This document shows positions 35,515 through 49,389 of a stretch of DNA of 64,000 nt, in pieces. The stretch lies in NCBI GenBank assembly GCA_036877525.1, contig JAZGTH010000065.1:5553001-5617000 (forward strand), given 5' to 3'. The translations under genes were made by a program, and so were the position numbers. The DNA is from Chromobotia macracanthus (lineage: Eukaryota > Chordata > Actinopteri > Cypriniformes > Botiidae). The notes under the pieces are model-generated. The model did no database searches and was not told the origin of the DNA. It saw only the letters and a program-made list of their open reading frames with translations. Within the stretch, counting starts at the first letter, position 1. The number at the start of each line of letters is the position of its first letter.

Positions 35515-36169
35515 ACTGAATGTGCTATGCTCCAATGTAATTTTGTATTTTCCACCAAAGAAAAAGGTGTTATGTGTAAACCCCATGTTTTGGCCATGTG
35601 TCTCTTTGCATATGTACAGTGATTTTTGTGGCACTAAGAACATAAACTTCTCAGCAGATAATTTTTCCTCTTTATCCTGTAAAGGGCCAGTGGAGGGGAA
35701 GACAGATTTGGTTGTCACGGATACTGTTTATATCCCCCTGAGTCTGATTCCACATAGAGGTGATGCGATTAGCAGCATAATGACACCAAGCTGACACAAA
35801 TACGCACACACAGGCAACAGCTGGAAGAGATCTGATACTGTGAGGAAACTGAGGAGTGGGTTCTGCCAGACTCAACTTACCAAATCAGGGCAGTAGAAAG
35901 AGAGTAATCTGTGACCCTACAATACTGAAATCAAACAGACAGACATGAGGGTGAGAGGTTGATGCTTTGAGTGTATAACTGAGAAAACAGTTGTGAAAAC
36001 AGTTGTTAAAAACAGCACCTATTATAGTGGGAAAGATTGTTTGGGGACAATTTTTTCCTCAAAAAGTGAGCTAAATCTGATGTCATGTCATCATGACATT
36101 CCCTCATTTTTTTAATGCATTTCGTTTCATACTAGGGTGTGGGTTAGGGTTATATAACAGGATTGTATA

Positions 36170-36240
36170 AATATTATTATATTATAATACACAATTATAT
36201 ATAATTATATTATATATATGATTATATAATTATATATCAT
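36170..36240. repeat. AT-rich low-complexity tract
   Basis: Almost pure A/T with overlapping TATAATTATA-type palindromes, prone to cruciform formation. Confidence 0.7.
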
Positions 36241-38265
36241 ATTGGCATACACACACAGCTTCCAACTGGAGTTGATTCGACAGCTATTGAAGGAGCAAAT
36301 ACTTCAATATGTTTATACTAATGTTTATACTTCAATTTATCAACTTCTTTTCAACATTTAAAACATTTCATTAGCATCCAGTTTTCCAGTAAATAAGGAA
36401 TATATTTAAATATGTTAATAGTCACACTGTGGGCATGTACTGTACAGGGGCATTGAGAACAAGCCTTATCAACTATATTACATCACTGCACAGTCACAAA
36501 TATATTACGATATGTCACATCTGAATTCCAGCAGACCACAATCAATCACCAAATATCACAGAAAATGATTACTAAGCGACAGGCTTTATTGTGATTACTT
36601 ACTGCTGCTTCTGAAATGTTGTCAAGGCATCATCTTAGTGTGTGGCCCAGAAGATCCTCCTTATAAATAGTTTAAATGGCTATGTGCTCTTGCAATCTGT
36701 ATGTTCAGTCAGTATTTGGCCCTTTTTAAAGATGACTGTGGTTGATTCATATAATGACTAAAACTCCACATCCCTGGTAGAGCAGCATCTTCTGCCTAAA
36801 ATCCACCATTAGCCTCTTTGTTTGGAGATGTTGATTCACAGGTTCTCTGAACACCATTCAACAAAGCAGTTTACCTCGTTTGTCTAAGTTTGTCTAAGGA
36901 AAATTTATTTATTTATCAGAAAGCTGTGAAAACAGTGTGTGATTTCTAAAACAAATTATGAACAATATGTTTCTAAGCAGATTAAATTATTATTTACAAA
37001 CAAATGCTCAAACACATTTGTAAGGAAAGCTTGCCACATTTCTCACAATGTACAATCTAAATCAGCTGTTATTAAATTTGATCATATCAGATTTTATATT
37101 TTCTTTTATGCAGTAATTATAGTTCGGAAATGTATTTCATCACCATATCTTAAAAACAATAGGTATCACTTTAAAATAATGTTCATTGACATATAATATT
37201 AAATTACATAATGCCAATAAAAAACAGATCAATAGAAACGCAGCACTGCTCAGTCATCAGTATAACTGTTTGTCTGAAGAACCCGGAGAGACGTGTGATG
37301 CCTGCATACCAGCATCTGCTTAATGTCTTTAATGTAAATATTTAGAAGTAGGTTGTGCAGATAGCCTATAGAAAATCCCACAGTAATCTTTTCTGTAATT
37401 AGTAAACCATATCTTGCCTGGAGTGTACCGTAAGAAAATGGTTTGGCATTGTTGATAATGTTAAAGGCCTGGCCTTGTGGGTAGCACACATACAAGTGTG
37501 CACACTGGATGGGGTGAATGCAGAGGTCAAATTCTAAGTATGGGCCACTAAACCTGTCCTGCATGTCATTTCACTTCACTAAAAGGATATAATCAACGGA
37601 CTTGACACTGTAGATCACATGGTGATTCTGAACAGTAATGAATCGCAGTGTTAAAGTGTCTTATCTCAGCAGAACTTCAGATCTAGGTCAGAGATTCTTC
37701 TGTGTCGCAGGCTGACAGTCCTGGTGAAAAAGCCACCTGCTGGCAGTGTTCATTCTGTGGTGTGTGTGTGTTGTCCTTGTCTTTCTTGGTTTAAAGTTCA
37801 CACATATACACACAGACAGTCACCAAATACAAATACTCCTGTCAACCAGTCTGCTCAGGTGAGATAAGAGACTCTTGTGCTCTGACGTCCCAGACAATAA
37901 TTAAACTGAGCAAACGTACACTGAGCAAACAAATCGTGTCAATGGATGAGCTCTGTTCAGCTTAATCCTGCACATACTGTACACATGCATTCACGTAAAT
38001 ACACACTCACAACAGATAGTGTTCAACAGGTGAATAATTTTGAACTGAACTCAAATATCCTATTGGCACTGAGTTAAAACACGCTGTGTTAACCAAAGAA
38101 TCTATATTCAGATCAGTTACATACAAGATATCACAATTATGCATCACTGCACAAACATGCACTGAACTAAATTTTGTTTTGTTTTAGTTTGTTTAAACAA
38201 AGGTAAACCATGAAAAATTAACAAATAGATACATTATGATGACTATGGTTCATTGTTTTATTATA

Positions 38266-38425
38266 TTTTTGGCCTTTGTAGCTTTTTATGAGATAGGATA
38301 GTGAAGATGCAACAGGAAATCGAATAGGGTAAGATAAAAGGCAACAAAAGTCAGGAAAAGACCACAAGCAGGATTCAAACTCGCGTTGCCCAAAGTGCTA
38401 TTGTGCAATATGCCAACACACATTC
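38266..38425 (-). mobile_element. Degraded SINE-like element
   Basis: Contains AGATAGGATAGTGAAGATG, CAGGAAATCGAATAGGG and GCAGGATTCAAACTCGCGTT. The last is, in reverse, a tRNA-like B box (GAGTTTGAATCC). This resembles a widespread teleost repeat with a GACAGGAA...GGATTCGAACTCG layout. It has many mismatches. Confidence 0.5.
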
Positions 38426-41400
38426 CACTTAACTCTTGGTACCGACACACTTGATCACATGTTTGTCTGTAATCACAGACATAATGACTTATCAGTTCAG
38501 GTGATTATTATAGTTAAGTTTAAAGAGTTAAGTTTATCATGGAATACGTTTTTTCTTCAGACATGTCAGCTGCACAACTGCAACGTATTGTTGTTTGCTC
38601 TTTTGCTGACATTGTTCATCCCATTACACTGATTGCAAGGACGGTCCCCCAGGAGACAATCTCGGTTTTGGATTATTTACCTGAGCAGGACTGAAAATAA
38701 CTTTTAATTACTTCATCCTTTTTCTGACTCCAAGTGTCCCTACATCACTCCAGTTAGGCCAGAAGCTACAATTCTGCTGTTGGTGAGCATTAACAACACT
38801 TGATTTAAAAAACGGTCTGAATAAATTCTATGTAAAACACTTATTTTAAGTGAGAGAGAAAATGTGTTTCTCTCTCCCATGAGACTTTGCTTTTTGAATG
38901 TGCTTTTAACTCACAACGCATTTTTGTTGTTTTGTTTTTCACTGTACAACCCAACTAAAGGCTGCTCATACAGATCACCCAGTGATGCTGTGGTCTCCAG
39001 TTGATCTTTTCTTTAATGTATATTAACTCCAGTTGCAGTTGTTTATTTGTCAACATTGACTTGCTGTTGCCTTCCCAACAACTCATCCGTAGTTCTACTG
39101 CCAATTTGTAGTTGATACCACCAACTTGTGTTTTGGCAGTGTATTTACAAAACACCAACTATATCTACATCTATGTCATCTATATCTATAAATGCAAACA
39201 ACCACACACAGACTACGTGTTGATGTTGAACCACAACAGACCCTTAAACTCATAAGGCGTCCAATGAGCTGCAGATGCTATATGGAGTGACTGAATGTAA
39301 ATGTAGCGATCAAGAGAAAGATGTGGTGGCCCTGATTCATATGTAATATACAGTTTGAAAGAAAGAACTGATTTTTTTTGGATAAATTGTTAAATTAATT
39401 ATGAATATTATTTATTACATTATATCATTTTAATTTTTAGATACATTATAGTGGGTTTCCTGCTTTATAAACAAAGAATTTGTGAAAATGATTTACAATT
39501 CGAGCACACATAAGCCCTGTAGTCCCGCACTGAAACATACTGTATTAAGGAAAAACTAAATGATTCAGCATATTTGATTAAGAGGATGCTGGCTGTGTTT
39601 GCTCTTTCATCATCATCAATATGCACAGCCAACTGCTGGAATAAAAGATTGGATACCCTTGGCCTCTAATGCAACTTCATAGTCCCCTGAACCTCCCCAC
39701 CCCATGTCACACCATCATCCTCAATTTACTTGTGGAAATCTTTAATCCAACTGGACGACCTCATCCTGCACCCCCCACTCCCCACGGGAGGCCTGTTGTG
39801 AGTGCTGATTGGGTAATCAGGCCTGACAAAATTTGTACGTTATTAGGAGAGTCTGTGGAGAGTTCACATTATTATATGTAGCTTTAGTGACATTTTTGTG
39901 ATTATCAGGACTGTAGAGACCTGGGTAACTGTACAAAACAAGGTCATGGGGTACAAAAAGGAGGGCAACAGAAAAGATTATGGAAGTTATGAGATACAGA
40001 ACAAGTAGAGAAAGATCCAGAGAGAGAAGGAAAGATACAGAAAGAAAAGATACAATAAAGATACAAACTCATTTAACAGACTAGCAGACTAGCAGATATA
40101 ATTACAATGAACTTTGCTCTTCTGTAGGAAACCAGCAAAAGAAGATCTATTCAGGTTTTCTAGATTACACCATACCAATGTTCATTGGATGAGCTCACTG
40201 CCTAGATCAGCTGACAAAGATGTATTTTAATGTGCAATAATGCTCTGTGGTTCATTTCATTGCTGTTAGTTTGGTGATAATTAACAGTCTTAAACAGGCT
40301 ACCTTGAATCAGGTATGTCCAAAGTGCTGAAAGTTATGCATTTCTCTAAATAAAGAAATGACTGTGAACTTAATTCTACACATACTGCTTCATTGCAGCT
40401 GGATCTAACTGTGCGTGTACGTATGACATCTATAGTTTACTAAATATAAAAGTTGCATAGTGGCATCAGCTTGATAAAGAAAATAAATTGCTTTTCAGTT
40501 AAAACACAGGTAAGAACAAGTCCTGACAGAAAGAGTAAAACCTGTATTCAAAACCCTGTATATAAACAATAAATAAACAATATATTGTTGTTTATTTCTG
40601 TGAAACACCACAGAAAGACACTGAAGAATTCCATGAAGCTTCTGTCCATACAGCAACAGTTCATAGCTCAAAAATGAACATGGGACAACATGAGGATTCT
40701 TCAAAAATTGACCTTTTGTGTGCAATAGAAAAATTTACAGCTCAGTTATGCATACCCAGGTTCACTAAATTGGCCTAGTTGGCCTACAAGTGCTACAAGG
40801 CTAGACTATGTCTCACACACACAAACAAACACATTAGACAGACCAGAATTCCTAGTGGGGAACTAGGTCCACTCTAGTGGGGACTTCTGGAAGGGTCTCT
40901 AGAAGTGACACCTCTGGCCTTTGACCATATTAATCATAAATTATGATAATCATGATAAGTAGCTTCAACAACATCCAATTGTGACAGACAGACAAGACAA
41001 ATGAAATACAATGATTAGACAGATTGGGCCGGGTCAGGCTGTGGTATGTCTGACTGTTGAGCCAGAGCAATGGTCAGCTGTGTGCCTTCTGGAGCAAACA
41101 CGCATACAGAAGAGTGGCCAGCAGGACCTTAGGGAGAACATTGTCTAGGCCATGACACTTAAACAAGGAAAAAGTTCAAGATCAATCCTCACAGCACAGT
41201 CCAAGCACGACCCACACATGCCTGTTACCCAATACAGCAAGAAAAGAGGGACAATGATAAATGTTTATATGATAAACAGAAAGAAAAGCAGAGAAAACTG
41301 TCAGGCCCTTTTGCAATGCTGTTGTTTGGACTGATGGATACAGTGTTTGGTCTTGGGATGCTGGCAAACCCAAATGCTCCAGCTGGCATGAAACATACAG

Positions 41401-41684
41401 CTACAAAAATTGTACAGGCTTACAGTGAGCAAATGTTACATGATTACGTTTTCATCACACAGGTGAAGAAGGGACATTCTGAAAATTTGCTGTAGTTGTT
41501 ACAGCTTTGGATTTATGTTTGTTTACACTTAAACTATGTATACTTCATTTACTTTTAACATCCAAGGATGTGTTTGTGGAAAAACCTTTTAATTTTGGAA
41601 TGCAATTGTATGGCTTCTACTTGTCTCCTGTTTTTGTGCCTCCCTGCAGGCTCTGCTGGTTAAAACCAGGTGTCAGACCTCATT

Positions 41685-42185
41685 ATTGGCAATTACCCCC
41701 CTCTCATGATTGGCCACTAGGAGAATGAAGACATAAATGAGAGTATTGCTGCAGTTGAGAGTATTGTTCTAGTTGTACTATAGGTCAGAGTTTTATGCTA
41801 TACTGTCACTGTAAAATATTTGTTAATCCTTTTTGTTGTATTGAAAGTTTAATAAAATTAAGCTCTAGGTAAGTGGGAGTCATTTTGTTGCGTGTTTGGC
41901 CTTTATTTTCTTTCTGCTTCTAGCTTAGGTGGTTTATTAATTTCAAGTTAACGTGTTTGATTTGGCTTTCTCTAGGAGTGTTTTTGTTCATCTTCAAAAT
42001 TGTGTTCTGACCTGCAAGGAATCTTTTATTACTCAGTGAAGAACATAAATGGGGTCTTGTCTATTCCTCTGTTGCTTTCTAGGAAAGTGTGCTTTCACGT
42101 AACCAAGTTTTTGTTTTTTGCCATGGCAGAAGCTCCTAATAGCAGTGTAAATATAGAGTTTGATCTGGCTCAGTTTACCTGTTAG
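41685..42185 (+). other. LTR-like or first-exon-like module
   Basis: Two ATTGG boxes (41685, 41709), a TATA-like CATAAAT (about 41731), an AATAAA (about 41851), a strong splice donor CTCTAG|GTAAGTG (about 41870) and then an ATG in a good context (GCCATGG, about 42122) opening a 20-codon frame that begins MAEAPNSSVN and ends at a stop. It could be a solo LTR remnant with leader or an unattached promoter/first exon. No second LTR or element protein is visible. Confidence 0.3.
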
Positions 42186-42288
42186 TGGTGTGAGTCTCAT
42201 TCTAGGAAATGAAAGGTTCTAACTTCTGCATCGGTATACAGGACTTTGCGTTCTCCTCTGTGAGGAGGGATGTATTTATTTTAGAGTT

Positions 42289-42400
42289 CTGCATTTGGCA
42301 GAAGCTTTTATCCAGCTAAATTTACAGTGCATTCAGGGTAATTCTTTTTTTCCCCTCCACGTTTCCTTGGGATTGATCCTGCAGTTAGTGTTATTGCTAC
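42289..42400 (-). mobile_element. Degraded tRNA-derived SINE
   Basis: Retains GCATTTGGCAGAAGCTTTTA and TTACAGTGCATTCAGGGTAA, the tail of the SINE family at 3.1 and 34.0 kb, plus a decayed B-box region (TTGGGATTGATCC). Confidence 0.6.
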
Positions 42401-44835
42401 TACAGTACATATCCAGAAGGTTCCCTCAGTTTTGGCATCAAAAGTTCCAAAAAAAAGTTTAAATGACACTTTGGCTGCTTGTTTTAATCTGTGACAACAA
42501 ATAATTCTGGTAATTTATAAACCCACTTGCTGTCTATTTTTAACTTAACTTTTCATCAAGTATTCAAATATTGCAGCATGCTGCAGTAGCTTTCCCTTTT
42601 CTGCTGTCAGTGTTAAATATACTTTCATTAATCCGTATTACAGACCAGAAGAAAAAAATTGCAATTAACTTTTCACATTCCACAAATTCTCCCTGATTCT
42701 GCATACCAGAAGTCCATCAGTAAAGCATGGCAATGCAAAGGTGGAATTGTAAGTAAAAATAGCAGGGTCAGATAAAGTCAAGGGAGGAACAGGAAAGATA
42801 TGATTAAAAGTGGATGTGATGTATAAAAATAACTGGAGTGGGTGGTAAAAAAAGTCCAAAGGAGATAAAAACATGTCAGTTTTCCTACAGGAAGAGAGGA
42901 CAAATGTTCACAGATTTAAAATTCCAGGCTGTGACTGAACACAGACAGTGGATATAATCCAAACAAGCCATTTTCTCTCTCAAAACAGCACAGAGAACCT
43001 CAAAAAGTAAACAAACCCTTTGACTGTATGCACAACACCCCATCTGCACCCACAGTAAGTGCATATATTGAGCATTTCCTTCTAGGTTGGAGGTTACGGT
43101 TACCCCTCTTGGGTTTAGGGTTTGAGGCACCATTAGGCAGATCTATAGTCCCAGTGTCAGGTTTAGAGATTGGGACAGTGCTACAGCAGGGTTTAAATTA
43201 GTAAGGAGTGTGAGGTTATACTAGGGTTACTGATAAAGACTGAAAACAGCAGGAACTTTTGGTAGCATTAGCAGCAATACTGTACATAGTATTACATCAG
43301 TTCAGCTTTAGTTTTAACTAGGCTTAAGGTTGTGACTGCTGAAAAATAAGAATCTAGGTCTGTTGTGGTTTGAGATTTAATATTCTGTTTCAATCTGTGT
43401 CTGCAAAAGATGGTGAAAACACACCTGCACACACAAACATCAAGCTGAAATTTCTATAAATGTGTGGCCAGTTCTTGTGGCCAGCAGGAAGAGAACATTT
43501 TTGATCCACTCTTCCATGCATCGATTCATGTCACATATTATATGAATCATAAGCTGCAGTGTTTTGTCAGGTTCTTAAGATGGATGGAGTAAGTCGTGTT
43601 GGATGTTCTGCACATCTCTTCATCCTGTGACTTCATTAACTTGCACACACCTCTTGTACACAACGTTTGTGAGTGTTGCTATGGCAGTAGCCCCGAAGTG
43701 AGCAAACTTTATTTTGAATTATATTCCACCAGGGTCTCGTTTAGGATAATTCAACACAGAAATCACAACATTTTGAGAATTCCCTTAGTTTGAACTCACC
43801 AACATGCTTAAAATTAGACATCTTTTTTCACTTTCACACTGAATTGCACACGCAGTTGCATAAAAACAAACCGCAACCATCCTGTATGCATGATTTAGAA
43901 TGAAATTTAGTGCCTAAACTGGAAAGTGTTTAAATATGAGATAAAATATTGTGAAATTCTGAGGACAGATCAGCATTCCCAAACCTCCAAACATCTCATA
44001 ATTTAAGAGGGCTAACTACTTCAGGGTGATTCATTCACACAATGGAATAGATAAAATATGGCCTCAAAAACACTGGAATGTTGTACTACAAACTCTAAGA
44101 GAAACTTTCATCACTTTTTGTCCCATCTTTCTCCCTCTGTGCAGGCTATTTAGCTACTGGATTTTTGTGTTTAACACTTTTTTTGAGTTTGATATATTAA
44201 AATACATAGTCTTATAAGCAGCTCACTTACGGGCTTTCTGACAACTAAAATAATTGTCCTTTCAGATTTTTCTTTTATCAAATAGCAGCTCAGAGCCATT
44301 TAGGTACTAAACCAAATTCTGACAGAGATCTACTTTTCCTTCAGTTTCAAAAGATTTACTGCGTAATGTGCCAGGAAGCTGAATTCATACTGCAGCATTA
44401 CTGTCACAACCATTGATGGATTATAATTTAGCAGATGCCTCCCTATAAAGCAATTTATTTCACACAAACACTATGGACGGTTCTCTTGAAATAACCTGGG
44501 ATTAAGTGTCATGATTGACGTGGCTGGTGATAGTGTTTTCACCACTTAACTTAACAATAACACAATCCAGATTGCAATAACCAGTGAGGTATGAAGGATG
44601 GGAGTGGGAAAGTGAACATGGAAGACAAGGGCAGATATTTATTAAGATGTGAACATCCAGTTTGTCCTGACCTAATGCCTACTCTCAGTTTTTTCCCATA
44701 AATCTCAGTGCGTGTTCTCTGTATTGGATTATGGTGTTTAATTGATACAAAGCAGATACCGTTTCTGGACCAAACTGGTATTTTTTGGACCAAATATGTA
44801 AAATCTCCACCCTTATGAAAATTTTGATTCATGAT

Positions 44836-45006
44836 CATGATTTTACTACAGTAAAAATATAGTAATCATGTTTTTTGGCACATTGATTCTTATTTATATA
44901 ACCACAGTTTTACTACAAATACCATGGTAAAACCATGGTGCTGTAATAAACCATGGTTAATCTGTGATTACCATTTTTGGTGTAAACTGTAAGAAAATTA
45001 TGGTTA
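44836..45006. repeat. Dispersed repeat with ACCATGGT palindromes
   Basis: Repeated motifs TACCATGGTAAAACCATGGT and AAACCATGGTTAAT with TTTACTACA spacing. Similar arrays are common in teleost intergenic DNA. No termini defined. Confidence 0.45.
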
Positions 45007-46219
45007 ATCTTCATCTTCTTCTTCAAGGGCAGTAGATATTTTATGATTTTTATTATTTTATTATACTTTTATTGACAGTAGTCTGATTTTAGTGGTTATG
45101 AGGGAATTACAAGGTAAGCTTAAACAAAAATCTACCCTAATACCCTCTTACCCTCTACCCTCTATTTTACCCACCCTCATGACATTCCAGGCTTGTAAGA
45201 GGAGAAATGTTGAACTAATAAATGCTGACAGTGCTCTTTTTTGATCAAATTCAAGTTAATAGAGACTATTATGCCTAACATATATACTGTTTCACAGTAT
45301 AAAGAAACTTTGGGCTTTGAGCAATGGAGGGTCCCTAAATGACAGAAGTTTCATTTCTGTCTCTTTAAAAAAATGACAAATGCTCTCATATTCTTTTGTG
45401 GTGTCTGTGCTGTTTCATAAGTTACGGATTATTTTTTAATTTATGCTAAAGACATTGTCCAGTCAGGGTTTATATGCGTTCCAGAGGACAGTGACGAGAG
45501 AGGATGAGGCATGATGTAAATTCACTGCAGATCTCTAAGGGAGATTTGCAACGCACAAAAGAGCGTGTGTGCACGCTGGATTTACAGCGGCTGGCTTTTC
45601 AACTGGCCTTCACAGCTGCCTTATCTGTTGCCAGCAAGCAGAAAGACTGTTAGGGTTAGTTCAGGACAGACACTAACAATCATGCACAATAAAACACACA
45701 TCAGAAGAAATATTCACGGACATACAAACACGCTAAGGCATTAGCATATGGTGTAAGACATAAGGGTGCAAACAACTAGTGATTTTTTTCTAGTTGAATA
45801 CAACGTTGTTTGTTGACGTTATCAGCATAACAATGTGAGTGAGTGGTATTCATTATAATTATTTTAATAAAAGCTTTACTTGAATTTTAGAATTCTTAGT
45901 ATCTACTATGTGCATGGTGCATGTTACCCTATCAGAAGATCCTGTGTGCTTTAAGGGAAGCTGACATTTTCGACAAAATAATGAATATAGTTGATGTCAC
46001 AATTTTGCCTACATTAGTATTAGTGCAGAAAGAATCTTTATTTTCTTTAATTGAAAATAAAGACCTAAAGTTTGAACAGATATTCAAAAAGGAAAAAAAT
46101 ATATTTCAAAATCTATTCTTCTCTATATCCATCCTAATCTCTCACTATGACAGCAATGACTGATTGTACAGATGTAAACTCAGTAATATTATATATACTT
46201 ACACAATTGCACTCCCACA

Positions 46220-46221
<2 letters not shown>

Positions 46222-46256
<35 letters not shown>
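46222..46256. repeat. CT microsatellite
   Basis: About 17 CT units. The serine/leucine-rich frames over it are artefacts. Confidence 0.9.
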
Positions 46257-46260
<4 letters not shown>

Positions 46261-46353
46261 ACAGCTCATGGTTGTCTTTACTCCTTGTGGGTCTTCAACC
46301 AGTCTATCAATCCTCTACTTTCTGGCCTTGGAGCCACTCACCTCACCACAACT

Positions 46354-46665
46354 ACCAGCTAACATTGAACATTCTCAGAATGTTGGCTAAAATTCTCTAA
46401 AAGTTATTTCAAAGTTATCAAAAACATTCTGGAAATAACATTAGTAGTGTTTTTTAATGTTATATATCATATATATTAAAAACATTATTTCTAAATAGCT
46501 AGTGGAATGTTTTAAAACGTTATAAGCACAAACGTTAATACAATGTCTTAAAAACTAGACATTTTGAATATTTCTAGTACTTTCAAAATAACCTTTTCAA
46601 CATTTTTGTTACTTGGAGTGGAAATGTTAGCGAAACATTCTTACAATCTAAAATTGTAAGCCGGG
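46354..46665 (-). mobile_element. MITE family 1, copy F (reverse orientation)
   Basis: Starts CCAGCTAACATTGAACATTC and ends ATCTAAAATTGTAAGCCGGG, i.e. the reverse of copy B with diverged ends. Flanked on the left by TA. Confidence 0.7.
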
Positions 46666-49349
46666 CAATGGGTGAATCAATTTACCAATCAACAGCTAAT
46701 CTTGTTCTCTCGCCACTTGCCAAAATTGGACTTTTGGTTCTCTTGTTTTCTTTCTTCCACCGTTGTGACATGAAGCCTGCTGACTTGAATATCTCTGAGT
46801 TTCATCTTCGGCCTCCATGCTGTGTTATCACCCCCCCGCACACCCACCCGTTTCTGACAGCTCATACATCAGGGCTCTGCTTAGAGATCTCTCCCTCCTA
46901 CTGCAGCACCGGGTTGGAAACAGCATCCTCAGTTTTGAAACTTCTTTAGGGATTTGGGACACAAACTTAATGGAAAATTAATGCCAGAAATTAATAACTA
47001 CCAGTGTGTTTGCTGTAAGAGCTCATGAAAGGATGAAAAATAGAAATTCGCAATTTACAAACTGATGGTCTGATTAATCCCCACAACAAGCGAGGGTCCT
47101 GAGTGAATGTTGTTGCAAAACAGCGAAAAGCTTCGAAATATCACCTTTGGTTCACTTTGGACTCAGTTATTGAGTTTGTGCATGTGTGTAAGCATGAAGT
47201 GTGCATGTCCATGCATAATGTTCTCAAAATCAGCACTTCAGAATGCAAGGCTAATTCCAGGCAACTCTCTGTTGTTATTCTTGTAACATATATTTCTATC
47301 CCACAATTCTCTTCATCCACTCACTTGCCCATACATCTGTCAATCATTAGACAGATGTTCAAAGCGTGTTCTTCATCTTCTCCAACAATATGTATTACAT
47401 ACAAATACAAATACAAATACAATAAATACACACTACAGTTTTGTTGTAAACACCAGAAATCATAAGGTATCATAAGGCAATGTTAAAGGCAGGGTGATTT
47501 ATTCCAGAAACATTTTTTGTTATGCAGGTTAAAAGTCTCTTCACATCCTGATAGCAATGATTTTGTAAAATGGTCTTCATATAGTTATATAAATATGTTT
47601 CTTCTGTGGAAGGCTCAGGACCATAAAAGGTTTCTCCAGTCATTGCATTGCATTGCCTGTAAAAACATGTATGCCTTGTTTTGGAGGAGGCGTGGCTTTG
47701 GAGAAGCCACTATAAAACTATAGCTTTCTATTGCTAGCCTCTCTGAAATTGCTTACCCTACTTTTTAATGGTTTTATTTAAGACTTTGAAAAGCATAGTA
47801 ATCAATTTTACAGTTTTGAGGATTTAGCACAGCTTGAACTATATATCAGTGGTGTGCAACTGTGTGAGTAAAAGTTATTAAAGATACAAACATCAGTTTT
47901 GACAGAAATATTAGGATATTTGAGTCTTGCTCCAAATTCCCCACAAAGACTGGCAAAAACTCTGACCACATTGTTTTAAATCAATGTTTTGTGGACTTTT
48001 AGTTTTAAAAATGGTTGGATATCCAAACACAATTTGGATACACATACACAAACAAACACGTTTACTTATCTATCTAAATGGGGACATTCTATAGACTTCT
48101 ATTGTTTTTATAGACAGCTAGTTATAAACAGTATAACCTTACCCTATAACCCAACAGTATAACCTAACAGAAAACTCCATTTTTACCATTTAAAACCTTT
48201 ATTTACTATATTTTTGTTTTTGCTGTATGTTGTGTTTTTGCAAATATGGACGTCCCCAAATGGAAGTTTTGCTAATATTTGTCAGTTTTTTGGGGGGATA
48301 CAAATTTATCCTAAATATATGGTTAAGTACCACCACACACCACAAACCAAAACTCAAAACTAACCTCAGAAAGCAGACAGGTCAGAAGCACATGTCTGAC
48401 AGAACCAGACAGTCATAGTTCAGAAGGCGATGTCTGACCTCATCATGAACACACCTCAGAGAACGACATTTTTCATTGGATATTGTATGTGTGTTTGGGT
48501 TAAAGTCTATAGCTGTCAAAATGAGATAAGCTTTAATGATAGCTTAATAAAATTGTTCAAGTCTAGAGACTATTTATGACTTATTTGGATGCATGTACAT
48601 TCAAACCTGTTGCATTATTTCTAAAACACTGCATTGTGTTAATGGATTTTAATAACTCTTAAATGCTAAACTGCTGTAACGTTTCACTGTTCCACACAAT
48701 GTTGCTTTAAGAGCACTTAGATTTCAGAGCCATAGATTTCTGAGTGCCCAGGCTCACACAGCTTGGCCATTGACAGGCTGCACAGTGACATCTGTTCAAC
48801 ATTTACTGCATGAACAACTTCCAGCTATTATTATAGGCTTGTTAAATCAACCAGTAAGCAACAAAGGAGCAGGAAAGCAGCAAATCCTGTCCATTTAGTT
48901 AGAAACAGAATATATACATTTTACTTACTGCATCATTTTAAATATATGAATGGATTTGAACAGTTTCATGCTTGTGTTGAGTGTTTAAGGGTCTAGAGGT
49001 TATTTGTCAAAGAAATGGTGGCATTGTTTTTCTATAGATAAGTAGTGCGTATGCCAGAATCTCAACTGAATTGACCAAAAGGATCATGAATTACTGAACA
49101 CTACACTGAAAGTTCCTCCCTATACTTTCAGAAGATAAAATGGTTTAAGTGTTACAACTGCTAATGGTTATAAGATTAGAATCTTTTACATTTTGTATCC
49201 AGAATTTCTTGAATGCACTATAATGGCTGTAGGAATGAATGGAGTTATAAATGCCATAACAATTTCAATGCAGTGTAGAACAAATCTAAACAAATCCTGT
49301 GTGTGTGACTCAAGCAGGTCTCTTACAAAAGTGACAGTTTTATAGAGAT

Positions 49350-49389
49350 TCACACACACACACACACACGCACACACACACACATACAC
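49350..49389. repeat. CA microsatellite
   Basis: About 20 CA units with one CG and one TA interruption. Confidence 0.9.
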
